The position numbers were made by a program, and so were the translations under genes. The notes below the pieces were generated by a model that did no database searches, was not told the DNA's origin, and saw only the letters and a list, made by a program, of their open reading frames with translations. This document shows positions 10,933 through 22,000 of a DNA stretch of 64,000 nucleotides, piece after piece (within the stretch, counting starts at the first letter, position 1; each line of letters opens with the position of its first letter). Origin of the DNA: Parachlorella kessleri (lineage: Eukaryota > Chlorophyta > Trebouxiophyceae > Chlorellales > Chlorellaceae); assembly GCA_001598975.1 (NCBI GenBank), contig BBXU01001113.1, forward strand, positions 1-64,000, written 5' to 3'.

Positions 10933-13900
10933 ATGCCTTCTGATCGCAAGAAGAAGCAAGCAGCAATCAAGAAGAATGCCTCCAAGGCATCTTTGAAGAG
11001 CGAGAGCAGCGAAGTTGGCGCCGCAGAAAATAGCAGCAACAACGTCATCGACACGCTGGCTGCAGCCCTTGAGGAAGCCAAAGTGAATGACCGCTCATGC
11101 ACTGGCGTGTTAATGAGCCACCCCCAGAGCCGAGACATCCAGTTCAGCTCCTTCGGGCTGCTCTACCACGGCCACGAGCTGTTGGCCGATACCAACCTAG
11201 AACTCAACTATGGCAGGTGAGGAGGGTGTTGGTCCCGGTACGCAGGGAGCGCTGTGCAGGCCTTGCTTCCTGCAGCCTGCCTCAAGTGGCTCTCACACTT
11301 TGTGAAGCACGTGGCCTGCAGTAAAGCAGTGTTTCAGGAGTATAGCACAGCTTGCGTCTTTTTGCTGGCCTCAACTGGCCTCGAAATCCCTGCGGTGCCA
11401 ACTTCATATCGCTTGGAAGCGCTTAAGGGGCCTGGCAAGGCGCTGGGATGGGAGTCTCACTTTCCCTTTGTCACTCTGCAGGCGCTACGGCGTCATTGGT
11501 GCCAACGGGTGCGGCAAAACAACCCTGCTGCGCGCTCTGGCGGCGCGCGATGTGCCCATCCCCGAGCACATCAACCTCTACCTGGTGGACCGGGAGATTG
11601 CGGCCACCGACATGACCGCGCTGGAGGCGGTGATGGCCGTGCAGGAGGAGAAGACTCGGCTGGAGGCTGAGGCTGAGGTACTAATGCAGCTGGAGGGACC
11701 AGAGGCGGAGGCACGGCTGGAGGATATCTATGAAAGGTGAGCAGCTGCTGCTGGCAACAAAGTGCCAAGGCGGGGCGGTTGGGGTCGGTTTGGGACAAGC
11801 TGAACAAGTTTGAGGCGAGGGAACTCTGCAAGAGGGAAGGGGGAGTGGGAAGGGGAAGTGGGGGGGTTGCCGTGTTGCGAGTATCTGTGCCTGTGATGAG
11901 CCCATGGGGTAATCTTCGTGCGGGGGGTTATGGGGTGGGTAGTAGGCTACTGCGCCAGGCCGGTGCCAACTCCGTGGTGGCTGTGGTGCCCTCCCTTCTG
12001 TTTGCTCGTGGCCAGGCCAGTGGAAATCGTGGAAGAGGGGGCAAGTAGAAGTCCAGAGTGGCACTTCTTGAAGCCGTGGTTGGGAGTGTCCGCATTTCAA
12101 TATTTGGCTGTAAGAAGTGCCGCTCCGCATTGGTTACGATTGTGAGTGGGCTATGGTCTTCATGGCAGTTGCTACTGTTCGACTGGGCAAATTTCCGGCT
12201 GGCCATTTGCCACGTACGTGATGCTGGGCCTTTCCTTCTCAAGCATAGCACGTCCTGGCTGGCTTACTTGAGTGAAACCAAGAGTGACTTTTATAACCTG
12301 CAGACTCGCTGTGCCATGCCTCGAGGCGCTGTGCTGGCCTATCTAGTTCACTAAATTCAAACCACAAGAGCTTGCCACTGAGTTTTTGGGTAACTCGGCT
12401 CAACTCCAACTCTCTTCTTTGCCCGCAGGTTGGATGCCATGGACTCCGACACCGCGGAGATGCGTGCCGCGTCCATCCTGCACGGCCTGGGCTTCAGCAA
12501 GAGCATGCAGGCGCAGCGCACGGCCGACTTCTCTGGCGGGTGGCGCATGCGCATCTCGCTGGCGCGGGCGCTGTTTGTGGACCCCACATTCCTCATCCTG
12601 GATGAACCCACAAACCACCTGGACTTGGAGGTGCGATGATGCGAAGATCATTTTGGTGGTGGCAACAATACAACCTACTTGCAAGGGCAGCGGAAAGCTG
12701 TAAGACTACGCTGGTGGTGCGGTAGGGTCAGGGAGGCCATGCCAAGGCAGACGCAGACTCACCAAGAGTTGTAAGGGTGGGGATTGTCAGCCGCTGCGAG
12801 ATCGTTGGTACATAGCTTGCTCCGCCAACATTGTTGAACTGTCTATCCCCCGCGGTGAAAGAGGTTGGCGGGTAATGGCAGCACCCCAAATTCTAACTTG
12901 GGTACAGTCTGTGGCTTCCCCCCAACAAGGCCATGGCTTTACATCCCGCCTCACACCTTCCATCCTCCATTCTGGGTTCTTACAGCCGCCTGGCCGCTGG
13001 TCACGGCATGCTTGCCGCATGGCTGACGCTAGTTTCCTGGCCGCATGCGCCTCTTGCAGGCGTGTGTGTGGCTGGAGGACGCGCTGAAGAACTTCAAGCG
13101 CATCCTGCTGATGGTGTCCCACTCCCAGGACTTCCTCAACGGCGTGTGCACCAATATCATCCACATGCACCAGAAGAAGCTCAAGTACTACACAGGTGGG
13201 TGGTGGAGGTGAAGGAGGGCCGGCATGGGAGAGTTGGGTGGGTATTCCTCTTTCTTTGTGGACTGAAAGGTTCAATGGTCCAAGGGCACCCCATGGCTAC
13301 CGTGTCTGACGGAGGTATGGGGAGGGAAAGCTGGGCAGCAAGGCTGTGCCAAAATGCCTTCAAGCGTATGTAGATGAGGGAAGTGGTGGCTGGGCTGCCC
13401 AACGGAACCGGACAGATCATCGAACATGGCTGGCCTTGAAGCCCCAGTCACAAGTAGGTGCACAGGGCGGCAGTAGTTGGACCAACCCGGGCCTGGGCAT
13501 GCAGCTTACCCCAAGGTCTTGCAGCGGGCTGAACAGAGTCTCCACCCGCGGTGCATATGCAGGCAAGAACTGGGGCGCATGTTGGCACTCGGGCCCCCTG
13601 GACCAGTGCTCAGCGTCTGACTTACCTGTGCATGAGCTTCCCTGCAGGCAGCTACGATACGTACATCCGCACCCGTGCCAAGCTTGGCCAGAGCTGAGCT
13701 TCTTACTAAGTTGTGCGTGCGCCTCCCTGCCTGCAGGCAACTATGATACATACATCCGCACGCGTGCTGAGCTGGAGGAGAACCAGATGAAGAAGTACAA
13801 GTGGGAGCAGGAGCAGATCGCAAACATGAAGGACTACATAGCGCGCTTTGGCCACGGCTCAGCCAAGCTGGCGCGCCAGGCACAGGTGCAGCCCACCATT

Positions 13901-16877
13901 GTGCAGCCTTTGCTAGCCATGTGGTGGTCGACCCCCGGTTTTTCACCCAGTGTATGGACCTCTAGCGCCGCATGTTCTTTTCGGAGGTGGCTGCTTGTCC
14001 CAGGCTGATGGCAGGCATGCTGGAGGGACACCTTGCATGTGTCGGAGCAGGGTCGGAAGGATGTAGTGGCAGCCCTGCCGCCACACAAGCTGCTGAGCGG
14101 GAGTATGAAGCTATCGTGTGCAAGCCATGGACACACGCTGTGGACCTGGGGCCGAGGATGGTGCCGCCCTGCTGCCTTCTAGTCTAGTGTAGTCTAGTCA
14201 GCCTAACAGCGTACCGGTGCCCTCCTTCCCGGGTGCAGAGTAAGGAGAAGGTGCTAGCCAAGATGGTGCGGGAAGGGCTGACGGAGAAGGTGGAGGGCGA
14301 CAGGGTGGTGCGGTTCCGCTTTGAGAACGTCGGCAAGCTGCCGCCGCCGGTGAGTGCCTTGGACTCGAGAGGCTGCCGTCGTGGCGGTCTCCAGGTGGTG
14401 CAGCTGCAGGCCCTGAAGGCTTTCACAAACTTGCAGCTCAGCGAGGGGAGGGCCAGCATGGCTGGGGGCGGGGTGGATGTGGTCAGCCGGCCGGTGCTGA
14501 TGTGGCAGTGTGCAGGTCCTGCATCCGGCGTCTCCCTGCTGGATGGCTGCAGGATTCCTCGAGTTTGGGCTGCACTGTCGAGCTGCTGGTGAAGCCCAGA
14601 AGTGTGTGAACTGTGTTTCTGGCATGCGGCGCGCTAGGCATGACAGTGCTGAGCCGTGACTTGGGAGTGCCATCGCAGGTGCTGCAATTTACAGAGGTGG
14701 CGTTTGGGTACTCGCCAGACAAGATCCTGTATCGGAATGTGGACTTGGGAATCGACTTGGATTCTCGAGTAGCCTTGGTGAGCTGTTTGTCCCGTCTCTA
14801 AACTCCGCAGTGCATGTTTTTGGTTGGTGCCACCGCCTTCGGGCGCCATTGTCCTTGGGCTACGCTGTAGTCATCCAATCGTCTAGCGGCAGGGAGGTGC
14901 ACGGTAGTACCCAGCCGTGCGCCTGCAAGCGGCAATGGCTAGTGATGTGTTCTCGAAGGCATGCTACTTTAGGGATTGGACTGCGGCCAGTGCCATGGTC
15001 CGGTTGTTGGGCTTCAGTATTTCTTAACTGGAAGCCACTAATTTGACAGCTTGTTCCTCACAGCCAGCTGTCACCGCAAACCTGTCACAGGGCCGCTCCG
15101 GGCAGCGAACTTGGGCACGGCTGCTTCCGAGCAGCTGTGTAAGCCAGGGCTGCTGCATGGCTGATGGGGTGTGACCTTCCTCCTCGCAGGTGGGTCCCAA
15201 CGGCTGCGGCAAGTCAACACTACTCAAGCTGATGACAGGGGCCTTGGATCCTGTGGATGGCATGGTGAAGCGGCACAACCACCTCAAGATAGGGCAGTAC
15301 CACCAGCACCTTACAGAGCTCCTACCAATGGACCTGAACCCACTGGAATACATGGTAAGTTCGCCTGCGGTGTATGGCGAAGCTGCCGTATGTCACTTCT
15401 CCTTGAATGCTTCTTGCCCGACCGGAAGGGTAGGCGATTGTGGGCTGTGGTGGGGTGAGAGATGGGGAGCAGGCTGTGCTGCAACCAATCTTGCCATAGC
15501 ACCCCAGTGCGCCTGCACCTGCTGCTTCTGTTCAGCCTAATAAGTGTCTGCGCATTGCCGGCGACAGTCCGTGTCATCCCCTTCTTTGTCAGCACTGGCA
15601 AGTCTAGTTTAGCCTCCTCGACAGGTGCCACCCCCTGGCCTTGTGGCTCGGTGTGCCTGTGGCTCCATGTGCTGCCCATGGCAGCTGCTTGACTGCCCAA
15701 AACCAGGGCGAGAGGAGCGCACAGGTCATGACGCCTGAGCACTCTCAAGTTACCCTCTGACTACTCTGTGTTTCTCTTTGCAGCTGCGCGAGTTTGGGCA
15801 GGACCAGGGGGAGGAGAAGATGCGCTCCGCCGTCGGCCGCTTTGGCATCACCGGCCCTGCGCAGACGCTGGCCATGAGCAAGCTCTCAGACGGCCTCAAG
15901 TCGCGCGTGGTGTTTGCCTGGCTGGCGTTCCGCACGCCACACATGCTGCTGCTGGACGAGCCGACAAATCACTTGGATATCGAGACGATCGACTCGCTGG
16001 CGGAAGCCATCAACAGTGAGTGGAAGGGGCGTGGCGCGGCGCCTGAGCCTTGGCTGGGGGGTGGGCAATGCACACACAGAGGTGGCCTATTGCTTTCAGG
16101 ATAGTAGTAGTATTCTAGCTGGGACTAGCGTCAAGCCAGCCTATCGAGGGTGGAGCTCACCATGCTGGGGGGCTGTGCCTGCTGCATGCTATTGGTGGTA
16201 GGGGGCGGTGATGCCTGAAGATCTGTTCTTGTTAATGGTGGCAGGTAATGCGAACTGAGGAGAGGTAGGGGGTATCACACCGTTGTGGCTGACACAGTCA
16301 TGCTCTGGGGCTTGCCTGAGTTGTGTTCCGGTTGTTGCCTGCAGACTGGGACGGCGGGCTTGTGCTGGTGTCGCACGACTTCCGGCTCATCTCCCAGGTG
16401 GGTGAAAACACGCCTATTTGCAGCTATTTGCATTCCATGGCAAGCTGTGGTGCACTGGCCATCGTCAGTCGCTCCCGTGACTCCAACTCACAAACTCAGC
16501 TGCGTGGCCGCCCTGTGCCTCTGGCCCTGCTTATTACATGGGCTGGTTGAACGGCCTGAGCTTTGGCATTTTGTTCGCCGGCTGCCAGCGCCCCACCCAG
16601 TAGGCTAACCCCTTATGCCATCAGTAGCGGGTCCGTTGCCTTAGGAATTGCAGTGGAGCTCGGTGCTCGGCCTTGGCTAGGCAGCCATCTTGGGTGTGGT
16701 GTATGTTGGCGGGGAGAGAGCTGAGCTAACTTTACAATTTTCTTGGCGCAGGTGGCAAATGAGATCCTGGTAGTTGAGGGCGGGAAGGTGCAGCGGTGGA
16801 ATGGCGACATCCAGTCGTACAAGCAACATCTCAAGGCCACCAACGAGGCGCTCTCAAAGCGCAAGGACCTGCATTGA
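10933..16877 (+). CDS. ABCF1: ABCF1-type ABC protein (GCN20/ABCF subfamily, soluble twin ATPase)
   Basis: Eleven exons: 10933-11216, 11482-11736, 12429-12630, 13060-13195, 13737-13885, 14239-14349, 14679-14777, 15190-15354, 15784-16015, 16345-16397, 16752-16877; 603 residues, close to plant ABCF1 (about 595). A Lys-rich N-terminus is followed by two nucleotide-binding domains and no membrane span. NBD1: Walker [10 protein letters not shown] (101-109), signature SGGWRMR (215 on), Walker B/D-loop LDEPTNHLD (about 236-245). An ABCF linker with [17 protein letters not shown] follows. NBD2: GPNGCGKST (414-422), signature LSDGLKSR (501 on), [15 protein letters not shown]-switch [15 protein letters not shown] proteins act on ribosomes (GCN20/EF3-like translation control), not as transporters. 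In plant ABCF1 the NBD2 signature usually reads LSDGQ; here Gln is replaced by Leu505. The intron before 13737 carries a duplicated exon start (see separate entry). Confidence 0.96.
13648..13697 (+). pseudogene. duplicated, probably unused copy of the start of ABCF1 exon 5
   Basis: Directly after a good acceptor (cctgcag) this intronic stretch repeats the first 45 or so bases of the true exon at 13737. It encodes [13 protein letters not shown] against [13 protein letters not shown], with mostly synonymous differences. In the ABCF1 frame it reaches TGA at 13695-13697, and it has no matching donor. It is either a decaying exon duplication or a decoy/poison exon. Confidence 0.6.
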
Positions 16878-17862
16878 GACGGTCGCTGCATCAACCTCAG
16901 TGGCGTGTTAGGCCGGCCTCAGCGTGGGAACTTGCCCAAGCAAGGTGGCTTACATCTGGCAACAGCAAGGGTGCCGGCATTGCACTTCACGTTGGTTGCT
17001 GTCTCAACGCTTGGCTCTGGGTTGTTGGCTGTTTGGTGCTGTGGAGGGGCGGCTCTGTCCCTCTGTGCTTTGCTTGCCAGCATTCTCCTCAAATGTCCCA
17101 TGTCCCCGCTGGGCAGGTAGCTTAGGAGGTGGCGGCAGGTGTTAGGAGTGGTGAACCAGGTCCTAGTCCTCTCTACCTGGGCACTTGTAGTGGTACATCA
17201 AGAAATGCATGACTGTGACATTGAGATGGTTCAAAGTGTGGTTGGTCGGTGTGCAGGCACGGCATTGATACCTTGAGGGGGTGATTGAGCAAGTTTGTTA
17301 GCGCTGGTATCCACTTGTTATATCATTTTTCTTGGCTTCTTGACATTGCTTTCCGTGCTTGTGCTGACACATTTGATTCCAGTCACCTGCTGCACCTGTC
17401 TGCGTTTGCTTGGCTGGTTGGACGGCCCCGTAGCCTCTTGACACTGCAGTCCTATCTGTAACCACAGGTTGTTGGAGACGAAGAGTGATCAAGTCTTCCC
17501 CAAGCTTCGCAGTCACTTCAAAACCCTGCCGGGTTGGGGTCAGCTGCAATATGAAACGCACCCACCTGTTCAACCTAGGCAGCACTTCGTCCACCAGCTA
17601 CACAAGAAGTGTGGGGTGAGTTGGCTGGTGCAGTTTCTTTGCGCTTCAAGGCCACCCAGTGAGGCTGCTCACTGTCCCTCTCCTGTTCCTGCTCTGGACT
17701 CTCTGCTGTGTGGCGGCAAACCAGGTGTCAAGGCGCAAGAGTCCAGCTGGGCGCCCATGGGGCTAGATGGTTCAGCCAAGCACATCTGTTAGCAAGTGTA
17801 CTTACAAAAGGGAAGACATGAAGCTGGTTGTATTTTAGTGCGCCGTCGTTTGCGTGACCTTG
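16878..17862 (+). other. ABCF1 3' UTR and SDHAF4 upstream region
   Basis: About 1 kb between two genes on the same strand. A TGTAA at 17457-17461 is the likely ABCF1 poly(A) signal. The remainder would hold the SDHAF4 promoter. Nothing else was recognised. Confidence 0.45.
17457..17461 (+). terminator. candidate TGTAA poly(A) signal of ABCF1
   Basis: TGTAA about 580 nt after the ABCF1 stop codon and about 400 nt before the next start codon. Confidence 0.4.
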
Positions 17863-18839
17863 ATGACCACCTTGCTCCGTGCTGCAGCGCTTCAGCTGCG
17901 TCCGCAGTCTTTTGAGGCAGCACCAGCCTTGAGTCTTCAGACGTGGTTCGCCGTAAGAAGTGCCACCACCTCTGCGGCCAGCCCCGACCCCTTCACCCAG
18001 CAGCTGCAGCAGAAGACGGAGCAGGAGATTCTGGAACTCATAGAGAAGTCAAGAGCTGTCAAAGTTGCAGCCGGCCAGGCTGTGGAGGAGGAGCCAGCAG
18101 CTGTAGTTGAGGAGGAGCCTGAGGTGGGTTGCCCAACGCAGCGGTCATTCTTCTGTTGGGCACTTTAGCAGCTCTCGCGCAATAGAGCACGACTAGGCTG
18201 TCTTTTTTATTGCCTGTTGCGGGGTATGCTCTGGAACTTGCAGGCCTTGCAAGTGTGCATGGCCACAAGTTGAGGTGGTCGCGTTGTGTGGTCTTTGAAA
18301 CTGATACACCTCGTATGGCAACAAGCTGTGCATAGACGACTCATGGCGTCTGGCAGAGTGCCCTTACAACATAGTACTGTAAATGAGAAAGGGTTAACAA
18401 TTGTGGTGAAACCCGCTAAAGGTGCAAGCCTGCAGTTCCAGCTTTGGTAGCGCTGAGTTCTTGCAGTAGTGCTGCTGGTATACCAACTCTGTATCAGGGA
18501 TGGCTTATGCAGGACCGTAAGAGTGAGACAGGGGAGATTGGAGGTCCCAAGGGACCCGAGCCAACTCGCTTTGGTACGTACTGGGCTGTCTGCAAAGCAC
18601 CTGCACCTGCGGTTTATGGCTGGTGATGGTGTCCACGGCTGTATTTCCTATACCTGCCCACAGTTTGCTGACGGTGGTAGGCACTGCAAAGAGAGGTGCG
18701 ATAGGGGGTGAACTGTACTGACAGGGCTGGGTGCAGGATGCTCTGGGCTTGCCTCAGTTCTGTGTTGTTTTCACTTGCTGGCCTGCTGCATCGTGCTGCA
18801 GGTGACTGGGAAGTCGCGGGCCGAGCATCTGACTTTTGA
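17863..18839 (+). CDS. SDHAF4: succinate dehydrogenase assembly factor 4 (SDHAF4/DUF1674), mitochondrial
   Basis: Three exons: 17863-18123, 18513-18573, 18802-18839; 119 residues. The C-terminal signature is assembled exactly across two introns: SETGEIGGPKGPEPTRF joins GDWEVAGRASDF and the stop. The family hallmark is GGPxGPEPTRYGDWE...G..DF at the extreme C-terminus. The N-terminus (MTTLLRAAALQLRP...) is basic and lacks acids, as in a mitochondrial targeting peptide, and is followed by an acidic linker. SDHAF4 binds flavinated SDHA in the matrix, protects it from autoxidation and promotes SDHA-SDHB assembly in complex II. I chose the ATG at 17863; the in-frame GTG nine bases upstream is not a eukaryotic start. 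Confidence 0.93.
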
Positions 18840-18880
18840 ACGGATGGAAAAGGAGCCACTTGTGTTGCCAAGCCTTCTAC

Positions 18881-18885
18881 TGTAA
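18881..18885 (+). terminator. candidate TGTAA poly(A) signal of SDHAF4
   Basis: TGTAA only 42 nt after the stop codon. The 3' UTR would be short, but space is limited because the convergent PRPF39 gene ends at 19061. Confidence 0.35.
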
Positions 18886-19060
18886 CGACTGGCATATGCC
18901 TAAGGGGACGTAGGGGTGCCTGGCAGCCATCTTATGTTGGACGCTTGACTGTCACCATGGCATACCAACTGGCAAGTGTTTACTGACATGCATAGTCGCA
19001 ATGGGAGGATACATGTCAGCATCCCCAGTAAGCATGCCAGAGCACACCGTCACTGTCAAC

Positions 19061-22000
19061 TCAATAGTAGCCGCTGTAATAGCCCCCATAGCTGCCATAC
19101 CCCGCCCCGTAGCCGCCGCCGTAATAGCCAGCCGAGCCGTAATACCCCATCGCAGATGACGCATTGGCCATGGCGGCCTGCGCTGCAGCAGCAGCAGCCG
19201 CATCCCCCCCGGCTTCGCCAGCGCCTGCCAGCTTAGCTGACTGTAGGGCCGCAGCGCTGCCACCGTCAGCGCCGCCCCGCTTGCGCCCTGCAAGCGCCAG
19301 CGGCAGCTTGAACCGCTGGTAGTGCAGCTGCTCCGCCCGGTGCAGGTCTTCCGCCCTGCCGTGCAAATCCGCAAAGGCCACCATGCGTTCGCTGAGCTCT
19401 TCTCTATCTGCCTCTGAGAGGCCTCTGGGCCCTAGCGCCTCTGCTGTGCCTGCTGGGCTCGCTGCTGCTGCTGCTGGGCCAGGGGGCGCCTCCCCCGCTG
19501 CCGCTGCTACATGCTCACCGCCATTGACTGCCCCGCCGGCCCCCTGAACTGCATGCTCAGGTCCAGCGGCCGCCTGTGCGTGAGCTGCGGACGTAGAGCC
19601 GTTGCCTGTTGCTGCCTCCTGCCCAGCTGTGGCAATGCTTTGGGGAGTGGTGGGCGGGGCACTGGCTCTCTCATACAGTTCCAGCACCCGGCCTACGTAC
19701 CCCTCCCCTCCAAGCACTGTCTCTAGGTGCACGGCGCCCTCCCAGAGTGGCCGGCAATGCGGCACCCGTTCAAGGGCTTCTCTGTAGACCTGCTGAGCCC
19801 GCTGCGCCTGCCCCAGCACGGCTTGCAGGAAGTGTGCGTACTGCACCACAAGGAAGGCATAGCTGGCCGCCTTGCTGCTGCTGCCGCCATCGGCTGGCCC
19901 CTCCGCTGCTGCTGTGGTAGACCCCGGCTGCCCCGGTTCTGCACCTCCACCCGTATCAACACCACTGCTGCCGCGCTCCGCCGCCTTCACATCCGCCGCT
20001 GCAGCCGCTATGTGCTCCTCAAACACGCGGCAGGCCGCCTGCACGTCGCCCTGCCGCCGCTCAAAATTGGCCCGCTGCAGCGTGCACTGCACGAGCGCCG
20101 GCGCCAGCTCTGATGCCACCCTGTCATAGCCGGCACGTGCCGCCTCGAGGGCGGGGGCATCGCCGCTGGAGGCGGGAGGGATCTCGCTCCGCCGCGCGGC
20201 AAAGAGGGCTAGCTGCGGGCTGCGCTTGCAGTAGAGGGTGGCGGCGCGGGTGAGGGCGTCGCGAGAGCGCTCGGCTTCGGCTTTGCCGTCCAGGTAACGG
20301 ATGTACCGCATCCAGAACTCTGCAAAGCGCGGCGCAGCAGGGCCACACAAGTGGCACGTCACCAAAAAGCGACAACTGCAGCAAGCCACCCAAGGTGACC
20401 AAGTTCACGGCAATTTAACAAAGCATGGGGTTAGCGCCGGGAAGATAAGGCCCAGGCAGCTGTCGAATGCACGTAGGGTGTGTGAGAGCAGCACATGCCC
20501 TCGCCAAGGCCCGCCAAGGGATGTGCAGCCAACACCTTGTCAGGGGAGCATCCACCCTTATGTACAAGCACAACATCCACTGCCCAAACTTGCCTCGCTA
20601 CTCCATCCCGACGGACCTCCCCTGCTCTCTCTCCACATGCCACACCTACTCGTTCAGTTCACACATGGGGCCAGGCAGCGCCCAACATAGTAAGCCAGCA
20701 GCAGCGTGGACCTCGCTGCTATCCCAGTCCCAGGCCCCTAGCTAACCTCCACGAGAGCACTACTACACTCGCCCCAACCTCTCCTCTGTTAGCACCACCT
20801 GCCACCGCTAACCATGCACCCACCTGGGTAGTTAGCGCACGCCACCAGGCACCGCTCGTACAGCCGCACAGTTGCTGCATCGTCAGCGCAGGCCTCGCTG
20901 TAGTCCAAGTACCGCGCCCACACTGCCAGCTGAGAGGGCTCCATGGGCTTCACGTGGAAGTAAGGACGACGTAGGGCCGACTCATACGGCACCCTGGAAA
21001 CAGCGCAGAACAGGAGCACATTTGCACCCAGCCCAGCCCTCCGTACAGCTACACCCTACCTCCACTCTGTTGCACTACCTGCCACCCTTACTGAGAACAG
21101 GGAGGAACGATCAGTTCCAATCAGTTCCGCGACGAATAGAACAACCCTCGGGCGTTCATCCGCTGTGCCTCACCCCCAACATTCATGCCTGCTTTTACTG
21201 CGACGCTTGTCTTCCTCAACGCCAACCTAAGAGCAGATAGGACCCTCCCCAGCCATGAGCCACGGCAGCTACACACTCCAGCTCGGGAAGTGACCTGACT
21301 TGATGAGTCATCTGCGTCAGCGGCAGATCAGCCTCCCTCACCTTCGAGCAAGTTCCTCCTTGGTAACCTTGTAGACTGCCTCCCGCCTCGCCACCCACTG
21401 CCGCTTGATGTCCGCATCAGCAATGTCCGGCACAGTGACAGGGGGCTCAGCACCAAGGGTACCAGCCCCATCAGCAGGCCCTTGTAAACCAGGGGCCGCA
21501 CCGTCAGCCTCGGTCGCTGCTCCGGCATGCTGTTGCTTAGCTGCAGCACCATGTGCGGCAGGCTGGGCAGCAGCTGTGTCCTCCCCAGCAGCCCTCACAT
21601 CTGCATGCTGGCCGTCTGCCTCCATAGGGGCAGGCCCCTGGCCCTCTTCAGCTGCTGGCTGACTGGGCCCCCGCTCGGCAGCCATGGCGCCATTGGCCGT
21701 GGCCCCGCCATCCGCCTCTGCATTGGCGGCAGGGGCTGCGGCTTCGGTAGCAGCCGCGTCACTCGCTGCAACCTCGGCTTCGGCCATGTCAGCATCCTCC
21801 AGGCTGTGTGAGCCTTGCTCTTGGGCCGCAGAGCCATCCCCGAGCTGCGCTGCGTTTGCTGCCTCTGCGGGTGATGCCGCCTCCGGACCCGATGCCGCCT
21901 CCGCTGGTTGCAAGGCCGCAGTGTGGTCCTCCCCTAACGCTGGCTGCCCCTGCTGCTCCTCCACAGCTGTTGCCTCGACAGCACTGTCAGCCTCCATGGG

